NCBI RefSeq assembly: GCF_004217175.1
Contig: NZ_SHKI01000004.1
Location: 372,001 to 436,000 of the forward strand
Length of the DNA stretch: 64,000 nt
Reading direction: 5' to 3'
DNA from: Leucobacter luti
GTDB taxonomy: Bacteria > Actinomycetota > Actinomycetes > Actinomycetales > Microbacteriaceae
A model generated the notes under the pieces. It was not told the origin of the DNA, did not search any database, and worked only from the letters and a program-made list of their open reading frames with translations. Both the position numbers and the translations under genes were made by a program. This document shows positions 8,202 to 17,226 of the stretch, piece by piece (the first letter of the stretch is position 1; each line of letters begins with the position of its first letter).

Positions 8202-9305
8202 GTGAAGCTCTCAGCACTCACCAAGGTCGCAGCTATCGGCGGTCTCGCCGCACTCACGCTGACCTCCTGCGCCGCGAACGAGTCGGGGACGGCCACGCCG
8301 ACCGACGGCGGCTCCGCTTCTTCGCTCTCGGGCGAGCTCGTTGGTGCGGGCGCCTCGTCGCAGGGTTCTGCGCAGGAAGCCTGGGTTGCCGGATTCCAGA
8401 CCACGCACGCAGACGTCACGATCAACTACGATCCGACCGGCTCCGGCGCGGGCCGCGAGACGTTCCAGCAGGGCGCGAGCGCGTTCGCTGGCTCGGACCG
8501 CGCGTTCAAGGCCGAGGAGATCACCGCCGGCCCGTTCGAGGCCTGCGCACCCGACACCGGCATCGTTGAGTTCCCCGCCTACATCTCCCCGATCGCGCTG
8601 ATCTTCAACGTCGAGGGTGTCGACTCGCTGCAGCTCGACGCTCCCACGGTCGCGAAGATCTTCTCGGGCGCGATCACCACCTGGAACGATCCGGCGATCG
8701 CCGCGCAGAACGAGGGCGTTACGCTGCCCGATACGAACATCACGGCGGTGCACCGCTCGGACGAGTCGGGCACCACCGGGAACTTCACCGACTACCTCGC
8801 CGAGGCAGCGCCGAGCGACTGGACCGTCGGCTCGATCGAGTCCTGGCCCACCGAGTTCGGCGGCGAGGGCGCCCAGGGCACCTCGGGCGTCGTCGAGGCC
8901 GTCACCAACGGCGTTGGCACCATCGGCTACGCCGATGCCTCGCGCGCCGGCGACCTCGGCACGGTCGAGATCAAGGTCGGCGACGAGTACGTCGCGTACT
9001 CCCCCGAGGCCGCCGCCGCAATCGTCGACGCATCCCCCCTCGAGGACGGCCGCACCGACCACGACCTCGCGATCAAGCTCGACCGCACCTCCACCGAGGC
9101 CGGCGTGTACCCGATCGTGCTCGTGAGCTACCTCATCGGCTGCGAGAGCTACGCCGACCCGGCGAACTCCGAGCTCGTCAAGGAGTACTTCACCTACATC
9201 GTCAGCGAAGAGGGCCAGCAGGTCGCCGCAGACGCCGCGGGCTCCGCCCCGATCTCGTCGGACCTCCGCGACAAGATCACCCCGGCGATCGCCGCAATCA
9301 GCTAG
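8202..9305 (+). CDS. pstS: Phosphate ABC transporter substrate-binding lipoprotein
   Basis: A 367-residue periplasmic-type phosphate-binding lipoprotein. It has a lipoprotein signal MKLSALTKVAAIGG and the lipobox LTSC, with the acylated cysteine near residue 23. Phosphate-contacting segments are visible: LVGAGASSQGSAQEAW, DPTGSGAGRETF, HRSDESGTTGNFTDYL. The GTG at 8202 is chosen because it gives a clean signal peptide with Lys2; an in-frame TTG at 8187 would add five residues. No strong ribosome site is seen for either. A PHO box lies 90 bases upstream and pstC, pstA and pstB follow. Confidence 0.93.
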   Translation: MKLSALTKVAAIGGLAALTLTSCAANESGTATPTDGGSASSLSGELVGAGASSQGSAQEAWVAGFQTTHADVTINYDPTGSGAGRETFQQGASAFAGSDRAFKAEEITAGPFEACAPDTGIVEFPAYISPIALIFNVEGVDSLQLDAPTVAKIFSGAITTWNDPAIAAQNEGVTLPDTNITAVHRSDESGTTGNFTDYLAEAAPSDWTVGSIESWPTEFGGEGAQGTSGVVEAVTNGVGTIGYADASRAGDLGTVEIKVGDEYVAYSPEAAAAIVDASPLEDGRTDHDLAIKLDRTSTEAGVYPIVLVSYLIGCESYADPANSELVKEYFTYIVSEEGQQVAADAAGSAPISSDLRDKITPAIAAIS

Positions 9306-9312
9306 TCCGCAG

Positions 9313-9346
9313 CGTGCGGGGCGCGGCTCACGCCGCGCCCCGCACG
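9313..9346 (+). terminator. Intercistronic hairpin between pstS and pstC
   Basis: A perfect 15-bp inverted repeat (9313-9327 with 9332-9346, arm cgtgcggggcgcggc) with a 4-nt loop lies seven bases past pstS. Hairpins at this place in pst operons often act as partial terminators or protect the upstream mRNA, giving more PstS than membrane subunits. There is no T run, so attenuation or mRNA stabilisation is more likely than full termination. Confidence 0.7.
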
Positions 9347-9391
9347 TCGGGTAGCCTCATCACACACACCCGCTACAACCCAGGAGCCTGA

Positions 9392-10330
9392 GTGAGCGTC
9401 GCCTCCGCCCCATCAAAGCCGGTACTGAGCCTCGGCGATCGCGTCTTCTCGCGGTCGGCGCTCTTCGCGGGCAGCATGATCCTCGTCACCCTCGCCGCCG
9501 TCGCGATCTTCCTGATCGTGCGCAGCCTCCCGGCATTCGTCGCCACCGACGAGACCGCCTCGCTGCTCAGCAGCAACTTCTGGGCGTACGTTGGCCCCCT
9601 GGTCTTCGGCACCGTGTGGGCGGCAACGCTCGCGCTCGCGATCTCGCTGCCGCTCGCGATCGGAATCGCCCTCTTCATCTCGCACTACGCGCCCCGCCAG
9701 CTGGCACAGGTGCTCGGCTACGTCGTGGATCTCCTCGCGGCGGTTCCGAGCGTCGTGTTCGGCCTGTGGGGCATCGGCGTGCTCGCCCCCGCCGCGCAGC
9801 CGATCTACGCCTGGCTCAACGATCACCTCGGCTGGATCCCGCTCTTCGGCGGCGTCGTGACCGGAACCGGCCGCACGATCCTCACCGCGTCCCTCGTGCT
9901 CGCGGTGATGATCCTCCCGATCATGACCGCGATCTGCCGCGAGATCTTCCTGCAGGCCCCCATGCTCCACAAGGAGGCGGCGCTCGCGCTCGGCGCCACG
10001 CGCTGGGAGATGATCCGCCTCGCGGTGCTCCCGTTCGGTCGCCCCGGCATCATCTCCGCCGCGATGCTCGGCCTCGGTCGCGCCCTCGGCGAGACCATGG
10101 CTGTCGCGATGGTGCTCTCCGCCACCGGCATCGTCAGTTTCCGGCTACTCACCTCCGAGAACCCGTCGACGATCGCGGCGAACATCGCGCTCGCGTTCCC
10201 GGAAGCCTACGGCGAGAACATCAACGTGCTCATCGCCACCGGCCTGATCCTCTTCGTGGTCACCTTCCTCGTCAACGCGCTGGCACGGTGGATCATTAGC
10301 CGCCGCGCAGAGTTCTCGGCCGCAAACTGA
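9392..10330 (+). CDS. pstC: Phosphate ABC transporter permease PstC
   Basis: A 312-residue inner-membrane permease with six hydrophobic helices. The MetI-like permease loop is seen in EAALALGATRWEMIRLAVLP followed by GLGRALGETMAVAMV. It pairs with PstA to form the phosphate channel. The GTG at 9392 follows CAGGAG with good spacing. Its stop overlaps by one base an ATG at 10330 that could also be read for pstA. Confidence 0.93.
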   Translation: MSVASAPSKPVLSLGDRVFSRSALFAGSMILVTLAAVAIFLIVRSLPAFVATDETASLLSSNFWAYVGPLVFGTVWAATLALAISLPLAIGIALFISHYAPRQLAQVLGYVVDLLAAVPSVVFGLWGIGVLAPAAQPIYAWLNDHLGWIPLFGGVVTGTGRTILTASLVLAVMILPIMTAICREIFLQAPMLHKEAALALGATRWEMIRLAVLPFGRPGIISAAMLGLGRALGETMAVAMVLSATGIVSFRLLTSENPSTIAANIALAFPEAYGENINVLIATGLILFVVTFLVNALARWIISRRAEFSAAN

Positions 10331-10359
10331 TGCTGCAGCAGTCTGAACGGAAAGAAAAG

Positions 10360-11451
10360 ATGAGCACACCCGTGGCACTCACCGTCCGTCCCGTCAACGC
10401 GGGATCGGCCCTGGCCGGCAACCGGCTCTCACGCGCCACCCCGTGGATCGTGCTCGCCGCGAGCCTCGTCGGTGCGTTCGCGCTGTTCGGTCTCCTCGCG
10501 GCCGCGACCGGCGGCGCGTTCTCGCTCGTCGGCGCGATCATCGTGGGCGCACTCGCCTACGTCGCGGTCATCACGATCCTCTCCGGCTTCGTCGAGGGCC
10601 GGCGCCAGGCGGTCGACCGCTGCATCACCGCATTCGTCACGGGCGCGTTCCTGCTCGCCATGGTGCCGCTCGTCTCCGTCGCGATCACGGTCGTGAACAA
10701 CGGCATCGCCCGCTTCGACGCCGAGTTCTTCTCCTCGTCGATGCGCAACGTCACCGGCGAGGGCGGCGGCGCCCTCCACGCGATGATCGGCACGCTGCTC
10801 ATCACGCTCGCGGCCACGATCATCTCCGTGCCGCTCGGGCTCATGACCTCGATCTACCTGGTCGAGTACGGTCAGGGCCGCCTCGCGAAGATCATCACCT
10901 TCCTCGTCGACGTGATGACGGGCATCCCGTCGATCGTCGCCGGCCTGTTCGCGTTCGCCCTGTTCGCGGTGTTCCTCGGGCCGGGCATCCGCATGGGTAT
11001 CGTCGGCGCGGTCGCGCTCTCGGTGCTCATGATCCCGGTCGTGGTGCGTTCAAGCGAGGAGATGCTCCGCCTCGTCCCGAACGAACTGCGCGAAGCGTCG
11101 TACGCGCTCGGCGTGCCCAAGTGGCGCACGATCCTGAAGATCGTGCTCCCCACCTCGATCGCCGGCATCACCACCGGCGTGATGCTCTCGATCGCCCGCG
11201 TGATCGGCGAGACCGCACCGCTGCTCATCACCGCCGGCTTCACCGCCTCGATGAACTACAACCTGTTCTCGGACCGCATGCAGTCGCTGCCGGTGTACGT
11301 GTACACGCAGTTCGCAAACCAGGGCAATCCGGCCTTCGCGTTCATGGAACGCGCCTGGGCCGCCGCCCTCCTCCTCATCCTGATCGTCATGGCGCTCAAC
11401 CTCTTCGCACGCCTCATCGCGAAGTGGTTCTCCCCCAAGTTCGGCCGCTAG
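10360..11451 (+). CDS. pstA: Phosphate ABC transporter permease PstA
   Basis: A roughly 363-residue permease, longer at the N-terminus than E. coli PstA (296), with two extra hydrophobic helices before the usual six. The permease loop [20 protein letters not shown] and [15 protein letters not shown] are typical. The ATG at 10360 follows a purine-rich ribosome site (CGGAAAGAAAAG); an ATG at 10330 that overlaps the pstC stop would add ten residues. It works with PstC and PstB. Confidence 0.92.
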   Translation: MSTPVALTVRPVNAGSALAGNRLSRATPWIVLAASLVGAFALFGLLAAATGGAFSLVGAIIVGALAYVAVITILSGFVEGRRQAVDRCITAFVTGAFLLAMVPLVSVAITVVNNGIARFDAEFFSSSMRNVTGEGGGALHAMIGTLLITLAATIISVPLGLMTSIYLVEYGQGRLAKIITFLVDVMTGIPSIVAGLFAFALFAVFLGPGIRMGIVGAVALSVLMIPVVVRSSEEMLRLVPNELREASYALGVPKWRTILKIVLPTSIAGITTGVMLSIARVIGETAPLLITAGFTASMNYNLFSDRMQSLPVYVYTQFANQGNPAFAFMERAWAAALLLILIVMALNLFARLIAKWFSPKFGR

Positions 11452-11500
11452 CGCGAGCCGCACTTTCCGCCGACCCGCCCCCAAAGGAAAGACACACCGC

Positions 11501-12280
11501 ATGTCGAAGCGCATCGAGGTCTCCGACCTCAACGTCTACTACTCGAAGTTCAAGGCCGTCGAGGGGGTCACGATGAACATCGAGCCCCGCAGCGTCACCG
11601 CGTTCATCGGCCCCTCCGGCTGCGGAAAATCAACCTTCCTCCGCACGCTCAACCGCATGCACGAGGCGATCCCCGGCGCGCGCGTCGAGGGCGAGGTACT
11701 GCTCGACGGCGAAGACCTGTACGGCGCCGGCGTGGATCCGGTGCTCGTGCGCCGCCAGGTGGGCATGGTGTTCCAGCGCCCAAACCCGTTCCCCACGATG
11801 TCGATCCGCGAGAACGTGCTCGCGGGGGTGCGGCTCAATAACCGCAAGATGTCGAAGGGCGATGCCGAGGCGCTCGTTGAGAAGTCGCTCTCGGGCGCAA
11901 ACCTGTGGAACGAGGTGAAGGACCGCCTCGACAAGCCCGGATCCGGGCTCTCGGGCGGCCAGCAGCAGCGACTGTGCATCGCGCGCGCGATCGCGGTCTC
12001 CCCCGAGGTGCTCCTCATGGACGAGCCCTGCTCGGCGCTCGACCCGATCTCGACGCTCGCGATCGAGGACCTCATCGACCAGCTCAAGCAGGAGTACACG
12101 ATCGTGATCGTGACCCACAACATGCAGCAGGCCTCGCGCGTCTCCGACCGCACCGCGTTCTTCAACATCGCCGGGACCGGCAAGCCGGGCAAGCTCATCG
12201 AGTACGACGACACCTCCACCATGTTCTCCACCCCGTCCGTGCAGGCGACTGAGGACTACGTCTCAGGTCGCTTCGGGTAA
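11501..12280 (+). CDS. pstB: Phosphate ABC transporter ATPase PstB
   Basis: A 259-residue ABC ATPase that powers phosphate import. Walker A is [19 protein letters not shown], the signature is [16 protein letters not shown], Walker B is [13 protein letters not shown] and the H-loop is [32 protein letters not shown] is characteristic of PstB. The ribosome site AAAGGAAAG precedes the ATG. It is the last gene of the pst operon; no phoU follows here. A terminator-like hairpin lies at 12338-12376. Confidence 0.95.
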   Translation: MSKRIEVSDLNVYYSKFKAVEGVTMNIEPRSVTAFIGPSGCGKSTFLRTLNRMHEAIPGARVEGEVLLDGEDLYGAGVDPVLVRRQVGMVFQRPNPFPTMSIRENVLAGVRLNNRKMSKGDAEALVEKSLSGANLWNEVKDRLDKPGSGLSGGQQQRLCIARAIAVSPEVLLMDEPCSALDPISTLAIEDLIDQLKQEYTIVIVTHNMQQASRVSDRTAFFNIAGTGKPGKLIEYDDTSTMFSTPSVQATEDYVSGRFG

Positions 12281-12337
12281 TCTTCCAGGGTGGGATCGCA
12301 TGCCTCGCAGAGGCAGCGGAGCCCCGCAGAAACCGGG

Positions 12338-12376
12338 CGCGGGTCGATGGATTCAGGGGGAATCCGCCGGCCCGCG
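12338..12376 (+). terminator. Terminator after pstB
   Basis: A two-part hairpin: outer stem cgcggg (12338-12343) with cccgcg (12371-12376), inner stem ggattc (12349-12354) with gaatcc (12360-12365). It is followed directly by TTCTTTAT. It lies about 60 bases past the pstB stop and fits a Rho-independent terminator. Confidence 0.6.
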
Positions 12377-12408
12377 TTCTTTATGCCCGGGAGTCGCCTC
12401 GGCACCAC

Positions 12409-12438
12409 TTGCCGCGCGGGCACGCTCGGGCGTACTGT
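12409..12438 (+). promoter_or_regulatory. Promoter of the APC permease gene
   Basis: TTGCCG (12409-12414) and TACTGT (12433-12438) are separated by 18 bp. The GTG start codon lies six bases after the -10 box, so transcription should begin at or next to the start codon, giving a leaderless mRNA. No ribosome site is present upstream of the GTG, which agrees. Confidence 0.6.
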
Positions 12439-12444
12439 TACGCC

Positions 12445-14424
12445 GTGACCACCACCTCGGGGACATCGTCCCTCGAATTCCCTCCCACCGACCCGGCAGC
12501 GCGGCGCGGCCGTGCCGCGCTCGGGTCCTGGCTCCTTGCGGAAACCGCCGAGGCGCCCGGGGAGCACACCGGACCGCACGGCCGCCCCGACGCAGACCGT
12601 CGCACCCACTGGTTCCGGGTGATGTGTCTCACGGGCGTCGACTATTTCTCCACGCTCGGCTACCAGCCGGCCATCGCCGCGCTCGCTGCGGGAGCGGTGG
12701 CGCCGATCGCCACGATCCTGCTCGTGCTCGTGACCCTCGCGGGAGCCCTCCCCGTGTACCGCCGCGTCGCGCACGAGAGCCCCCACGGCACCGGCTCGAT
12801 CGCGATGCTCGCGAAGCTCCTCCCCCGCTGGGGCGGCAAGCTCACCATCCTCGCGCTCCTCGGGTTCGCCGCCACCGACTTCATGATCACCATGACGCTC
12901 TCGGCCGCCGATGCGACCGCGCACCTCGTCGAAAACCCGTTCGCCCCGGCCGTGCTGCACGGCCAGGAGGTGGTGATCACGCTCGCGCTGCTCGCCGGGC
13001 TCGGGATCGTGTTTCTCCGCGGCTTCCGCGAGGCGATCCGGGTCGCCACCGTGCTGGTCGGGCTGTTCCTCGCCGCGAACCTCGTGGTCATCGCGGTGGC
13101 GATCGCCCACCTCGTGGGCAACCCGATCGTGATCGGCGACTGGTGGACCGTGCTCACCACGCAGCACGGCAACCCGCTGTTCGTGATTGCGATCGCCCTC
13201 GTGGTCTTCCCCAAGCTCGCCCTCGGCCTCTCCGGGTTCGAGACCGGGGTCGCCGTCATGCCCCAGATCCGCGGCGACGCGAGCGACACCGAGGCGAACC
13301 CCGCCGGCAGAATCCGCGGCGCCAAGCGCCTGCTCACCACGTCCGCCCTCATCATGAGCGGCTTCCTGATCGCCTCGTCAATCACCACGGTCGCGCTCAT
13401 CCCGGCGGAACAGTTCGCGCCCGGCGGCCAGGCAAACGGCCGCGCCCTCGCGTACCTCGCCCACGAGTTCCTCGGCGAGGGATTCGGCACCGCCTACGAT
13501 CTCATCACCATCGCGATCCTGTGGTTCGCGGGCGCCTCGGCCATGGCCGGGCTGCTCAACCTCGTACCGCGCTACCTGCCGCACTACGGAATGGCCCCCG
13601 CGTGGGCGCGCGCCACACGGCCCCTGGTGCTCGTGTTCACGGCCATCGCGTTCACGATCACCCTCATCTTCCAGGCGAGCGTCGATGCACAGGGCGGCGC
13701 CTACGCCACGGGCGTGCTCGTGTTCATCACGTCTGCCGCGATCGCCGTCACCCTCTCCGCCCGAGCGAAACGGCAGCGCGCGGCGACGGTCAGTTTCTCC
13801 GTCATCAGCGTCGTCTTCGTCTACACCACGATCGCGAACATCATCGAGCGCCCCGACGGCATCAAAATCGCGGGCTGCTTCATCCTCGGGATCCTTGTTG
13901 TCAGCGTCGTCTCGCGAGTGAGCCGCGCCACCGAGCTGCGCGCCACCGCAGTGCGCTTCGACCCGGCGGCCTCGGCGTTCGTCGCGGAACGGCCCGGCAC
14001 GATCCGGCTCATCGCGCACGAACCCAGCGACCTCAGCTCGGAGCGCTACCGCGCGAAACTCGAGCACGCCAAGGCCGCCCACCACCTGCCCGACGAGCGG
14101 CCGCTCTTCATCGAGATCACCGTCTCCGACAGCTCCGACTTCGAGGGCGAGCTGCTCGTGCGCGGCGTCGAGCGCCACGGCGCGCGGATCCTCACCGTCG
14201 AGAGCAGTTCAGTGCCGAACGCGATCGCCGCCGTGGCACTCCACATGCGCAACGAACTCGGGTGCACGCCGCACATCTACTTCCGCTGGACCGAGGGAAA
14301 CCCGGTGACCCAGCTACTGCGGTTCCTCTTCTTCGGAGACGGCGAGATCGCGCCGATGACCCGCGAGGTGCTGCGCGAGGCGGAACCCGACCCGCGGCGG
14401 CGGCCGTGGGTGCACGTGGGGTAG
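12445..14424 (+). CDS. APC-family permease with cytoplasmic C-terminal domain
   Basis: A 659-residue membrane protein with about 12 helices from residue 60 to about 490, then a soluble tail of about 170 residues. The early segment [20 protein letters not shown] and [19 protein letters not shown] are typical of APC-superfamily amino-acid or cation permeases. The tail ([40 protein letters not shown]) may be regulatory. The substrate cannot be told from sequence; amino acids or potassium are both possible. The GTG at 12445 is chosen from its leaderless promoter; an upstream frame from 12409 would overlap that promoter. Confidence 0.8.
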   Translation: MTTTSGTSSLEFPPTDPAARRGRAALGSWLLAETAEAPGEHTGPHGRPDADRRTHWFRVMCLTGVDYFSTLGYQPAIAALAAGAVAPIATILLVLVTLAGALPVYRRVAHESPHGTGSIAMLAKLLPRWGGKLTILALLGFAATDFMITMTLSAADATAHLVENPFAPAVLHGQEVVITLALLAGLGIVFLRGFREAIRVATVLVGLFLAANLVVIAVAIAHLVGNPIVIGDWWTVLTTQHGNPLFVIAIALVVFPKLALGLSGFETGVAVMPQIRGDASDTEANPAGRIRGAKRLLTTSALIMSGFLIASSITTVALIPAEQFAPGGQANGRALAYLAHEFLGEGFGTAYDLITIAILWFAGASAMAGLLNLVPRYLPHYGMAPAWARATRPLVLVFTAIAFTITLIFQASVDAQGGAYATGVLVFITSAAIAVTLSARAKRQRAATVSFSVISVVFVYTTIANIIERPDGIKIAGCFILGILVVSVVSRVSRATELRATAVRFDPAASAFVAERPGTIRLIAHEPSDLSSERYRAKLEHAKAAHHLPDERPLFIEITVSDSSDFEGELLVRGVERHGARILTVESSSVPNAIAAVALHMRNELGCTPHIYFRWTEGNPVTQLLRFLFFGDGEIAPMTREVLREAEPDPRRRPWVHVG

Positions 14425-14680
14425 CGGGGCGGCTGCCGGGCGGGCGGTTGCCGGGCCGGGCTACCGGGCGGGCGGTTTGCCGGGCTCGGACCGCCACCTT
14501 TCGGGCGGGCGGTTTGCCGGGCCGGGCGAGGGCCGCGGCTTTCCGGGCAGAAAAAGACCGAGCCGCAGAAACGCCTCTCGGCGGAAGGCCGCTCGAAGCG
14601 GCAAAAATTGGAGCCCGGGGTTACTGCGGCCCGGCACCTCCAGTGTACCGCAGCACCCGATTTCGTCGAGACCGCAGCGG
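14425..14680. other. Intergenic region with GC-rich direct repeats
   Basis: The 256 bases between the convergent permease and the next gene hold three imperfect copies of a segment built on cgggcgggcggtttgccggg (starting near 14436, 14464 and 14501). The second half carries a probable minus-strand terminator. No gene is supported. Confidence 0.55.
14551..14581 (-). terminator. Terminator of the 14681-15310 gene
   Basis: Read on the minus strand, a stem formed by ccgag and ctcgg (14577-14581 with 14558-14562) is followed by CTTTTT (14551-14556). It lies about 100 bases past the stop codon. The stem is short, so confidence is moderate. Confidence 0.45.
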
Positions 14681-15310
14681 TCAGGCGAGCGTGCCGTCCC
14701 GCCACCGGCGGGCCCCGGCGCTCAGCTCCTGCGCGAACGCCGAGTAGCGCAGGGCGCGCGTGGTGAGTTCGGCGGCGTGCGCGTCGTCGTGCGCGTCGCG
14801 AGTGTCGGCGAGGTCGGCCGCGCCCAGCGCCATCACCCGGCAGTAGCTCGCCGCGCGGTCGAGCGCCGCGCCCAGATCGCCCGTGAACACGCCCCGCAGA
14901 ATTGTGTCGCACAGCTCGATCACCGAGCCGGGGGTCACCGGTTCGGCGGCACCGGCCACGACCGGGTCGATGGTGTGGGCAACGCTCACCCCGCGCCGGT
15001 ACTGATCCGCCACCCCCGCGGGATCCGCGTCGGCGACGCGACGCAACAGGTAGAGCCGCCACAGCACCCCTGCGAGAGAATGGGCAGACTGCCCCGCCCA
15101 CAGCTCGGCCACATCGTGCAGCCCCTCGCCCGCCGCAAGTCCGACGACGCGCTCAACCACGGCGGGGTCGGTGCCGCCGCGGACGCGGTCGAGCAGCGCC
15201 CAGGAGGTCTCCTGGGCCAGGCGGTGCGCGGCCCCCGCTTCGTCGGAGCCGATGATCCAGTCGAAGCTCGTGCTCGGCTGCAGCACCGGGCGCATGTGTT
15301 CTCGGGTCAC
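14681..15310 (-). CDS. Conserved actinobacterial protein, function unknown
   Basis: A 209-residue, mostly helical soluble protein with the opening STSFDWIIGSDEAGAAHRLA. This opening recalls a conserved hypothetical protein of Microbacteriaceae; I cannot assign a function. No membrane segments, signal peptide or catalytic motif are visible. The GTG at 15310 follows GGAG with short spacing; the ATG at 15295 is the alternative. The gene is transcribed alone, away from tRNA-Lys. Confidence 0.75.
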   Translation of the reverse strand: MTREHMRPVLQPSTSFDWIIGSDEAGAAHRLAQETSWALLDRVRGGTDPAVVERVVGLAAGEGLHDVAELWAGQSAHSLAGVLWRLYLLRRVADADPAGVADQYRRGVSVAHTIDPVVAGAAEPVTPGSVIELCDTILRGVFTGDLGAALDRAASYCRVMALGAADLADTRDAHDDAHAAELTTRALRYSAFAQELSAGARRWRDGTLA

Positions 15311-15449
15311 GCGACTCCTCGAGGGTGATGGCGGCGGGAGCAGGCACTTGCGCGCGACGCCCCCGTGACGGACCCCGCGAGTCTACGCCGCACGGGTCGC
15401 GGGTGCGTGCATCGGGCGCCCGGAAAAACACGATAGATTAGAGAGGTAG

Positions 15450-15522
15450 GGGCCTCTAGCTCAGTTGGTAGAGCATCGGACTTTTAATCCGCGGGTCGCC
15501 GGTTCGAGCCCGGCGGGGCCTA
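15450..15522 (+). tRNA. tRNA-Lys (TTT)
   Basis: The cloverleaf folds completely: acceptor gggcctc with ggggcct, D arm gctc/gagc, anticodon loop cttttaa giving anticodon TTT, and T arm gccgg/ccggc around ttcgagc. G1 pairs with T72 as a wobble, and A73 is the discriminator. CCA is not encoded. It reads AAA and AAG lysine codons. Confidence 0.95.
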
Positions 15523-15529
15523 CTGCACG

Positions 15530-15568
15530 GAGCCCCGGTCCGCAGCGCGCAGCTGCAGGCCGGGGCTC
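15530..15568 (+). terminator. Terminator after tRNA-Lys
   Basis: A 9-bp perfect stem gagccccgg (15530-15538) with ccggggctc (15560-15568) begins eight bases past the tRNA. A pyrimidine-rich tail (tccccgttccc) follows. This is the expected position for the tRNA transcript end. Confidence 0.65.
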
Positions 15569-15633
15569 TCCCCGTTCCCGGGGTTGGCCCAGTCTGCGCG
15601 GTCCGGCCCTGGCCCGGGCGCGGGTCACCCGGG

Positions 15634-15690
15634 CGAGTGTAGGCAAAGTGCCCCTTCGCGCCCAGGGCAGGGGCGCTTTGCCTACACTCG
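15634..15690. repeat. 22-bp inverted repeat (near-perfect palindrome)
   Basis: The arms 15634-15655 and 15669-15690 are reverse complements except for one position. The left arm begins cgagtgtaggcaaagtgccc. The hairpin loop is 13 nt. It lies between tRNA-Lys and the SDR gene and matches no coding feature. A related, more degenerate element starting with the same ten bases is at 17111-17167, so this may be a dispersed intergenic repeat. Confidence 0.85.
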
Positions 15691-15733
15691 AGGGCGGCGC
15701 AGAGCGGGAACGGCGCGGGACAGCACGGGCGAG

Positions 15734-15778
15734 GCAGCGCGGGGCGGGGCAGCGCGGGGCGGGGCAGCGCCGGGCGGG
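15734..15778. repeat. 15-bp tandem repeat, three copies
   Basis: Three consecutive copies of gcagcgcggggcggg start at 15734, 15749 and 15764. The third has one substitution. They lie in non-coding DNA upstream of the SDR gene promoter. Confidence 0.85.
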
Positions 15779-15846
15779 TGGGGCAGCCCCCGCGCGCCGC
15801 GCACTGCATGTCACCGTCTCGGCGAGCCGCCCCCGATAATGAGGTC

Positions 15847-16545
15847 ATGCGAATTGTGATTGTCGGCGCAAGCCTCGGGCTCGGGCGCGCGCTGCTCGAC
15901 GGCCTCCGTGCAGACGGCCACGAGGTCACCGGGGTGTCGCGGCGCGCGCCAGTGGACTCGGACGCCGCGTGGATCGAGGCGGACTTCTCGCGCCCGAACG
16001 AGGCGGCGGCGCGTCTCGCTCGCGACTGCCCGCCCGAGATCGACGTGCTGATCTGGAATCTCGGCGTCTGGGAACCCGACGCGTTCTCCGACTCCTACGA
16101 TTACCTCGCGCAGTCGGCAGCCACCACGGAAGCGCTCGTCGCGCTCAACGTCACGGGGCCGCTGCTCACGATCCAGACCCTGCTGCCCCGGATCCTGCGC
16201 GCCGATCACCGGAAAATCATCCTGACAGGATCCACATCTGCGCTGGCGCGGAGCGGGCGCCCGGAGGTCGCATTCGGCGCCACAAAGAGCGCGTTGAACG
16301 GCCTCGCGGACGCGCTCCGGGAGGGCTTTCGCGCGCACCGGCTGGCCGTCACCACCCTGCAGCTCGGCAACCTCAATACCGAGGACGGACTGGACGTTCC
16401 GCGGGCCCGGGCGGCCGCTCGCGGCGCGGGCACGCTGATCCCGGTGCACGACGTCGTCGACACGGTGCGGCACACCCTGGCGCTCTCTGGCTCCGCATAC
16501 ATCAGAGAGATCGTGATGCCCGCGATCCTCGACGAGCGGTTCTAA
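15847..16545 (+). CDS. SDR-family oxidoreductase-like protein with altered catalytic site
   Basis: A 232-residue short-chain dehydrogenase fold. The nucleotide loop is VIVGASLGLGRAL near the N-terminus, the structural Asn is in LNVTGPLLTI, and the catalytic Ser is in ILTGSTSALARSG. The usual YxxxK motif reads FGATK, so the catalytic tyrosine is phenylalanine. The protein may be inactive as a dehydrogenase, act as a sensor, or use another residue. The ATG at 15847 lies seven bases after a GATAAT -10 box, suggesting a leaderless mRNA; the longer open frame from 15778 lies in the repeat region. Confidence 0.8.
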   Translation: MRIVIVGASLGLGRALLDGLRADGHEVTGVSRRAPVDSDAAWIEADFSRPNEAAARLARDCPPEIDVLIWNLGVWEPDAFSDSYDYLAQSAATTEALVALNVTGPLLTIQTLLPRILRADHRKIILTGSTSALARSGRPEVAFGATKSALNGLADALREGFRAHRLAVTTLQLGNLNTEDGLDVPRARAAARGAGTLIPVHDVVDTVRHTLALSGSAYIREIVMPAILDERF

Positions 16546-16590
16546 CGCGCAGCCCAGCCCCACCGCTTGGGATTTCACTCCAGGCCCACA

Positions 16591-16621
16591 TGCACTACAT
16601 TCGTAGTCAAACATTAGTGCA
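16591..16621. promoter_or_regulatory. Dyad symmetry upstream of the frameshifted HTH gene
   Basis: TGCACTA (16591-16597) and TAGTGCA (16615-16621) form a perfect 7-bp dyad. Inside the left half, CTACATTCGTAG (16595-16606) is a second small palindrome that resembles BlaI/CopY-type half sites. It lies 70-100 bases before the gene at 16690. Operator function is inference only. Confidence 0.4.
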
Positions 16622-16689
16622 TGGGGGGTCGCCGGGGGATGGTGTTCCGACAGTGCGCTGAGAATCTTCGAGAACTCAGAGGAGCCGCG

Positions 16690-17119
16690 TTGCGCACCAC
16701 CACACAGATCGCCGTCCGCGCGTCCCGGCAGGGTGCGGGCTGGGACCTCTGGCTCGACGGCGCGGTCGCGGCGCACGTTGCGAGCCCTGGGCAAGGCCGA
16801 GGCCCGGATCCGGGAACATCTCGACGCCGTGCACCCCGGGGTCGACCACTCGGACCGCGACATCACCATCGCCCCGGAGCTCGGCGAACTCGGCGAACGC
16901 GTGCGCGCGGCGCGGCAGGCGACGTCGGCTGCCGCGTCAGCGCAGGAGGAGGCCGCGCGGCGCTCCCGCGAGGTCGCCCGCGCACTCCGCGAAGCGGGGC
17001 TCACGGTCACCGAGGCGGCCGTGATCCTGGGGGTCTCACGCGGCCGCGTCTCGCAGCTCACCAGGGGCCAGCGCGGGTTGGCGCCAGTGTCGACGGAGGT
17101 CCTCCCGCGCCGAGTGTAG
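16690..17119 (+). pseudogene. Frameshifted small HTH protein gene
   Basis: Two overlapping frames together encode one recognisable protein. The first runs from a TTG at 16690 (ribosome site AGAGGAG) with QIAVRASRQGAGWDLWLDGA. The second, shifted by one base, continues with ALGKAEARIREHLDAV and ends in the helix-turn-helix VTEAAVILGVSRGRVSQLT. Intact relatives that I recall join a small HicB-like N-terminal strand pair to this C-terminal helix-turn-helix. The switch falls around 16765-16790. A real frameshift mutation, a sequencing error or programmed shifting are all possible; no slippery heptamer is obvious. Confidence 0.6.
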
Positions 17120-17167
17120 GTAAGGCCCCCGTGCGGGAGCCCCCACGGGTGTATTTGGCTCCACTCG
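17111..17167. repeat. Degenerate relative of the 15634 palindrome
   Basis: It begins cgagtgtagg, as does the element at 15634, and ends ccactcg, with further imperfect pairing (cccccgtg with cacggg) between. It overlaps the last codons of the frameshifted gene. Homology to the 15634 element is inferred from the shared start and inverted layout. Confidence 0.45.
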
Positions 17168-17226
17168 ACGGGGTGCGAGCGCGGGGCGGGGGCGCGGGCG
17201 CGGGTGCGCGGGCGCGCGGGCGCGCA

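Noticed and set aside
12300..14747. Long plus-strand frame overlapping the APC permease
   Set aside because: Its product is Arg/Pro-rich without domains; the other frame encodes an obvious membrane transporter.
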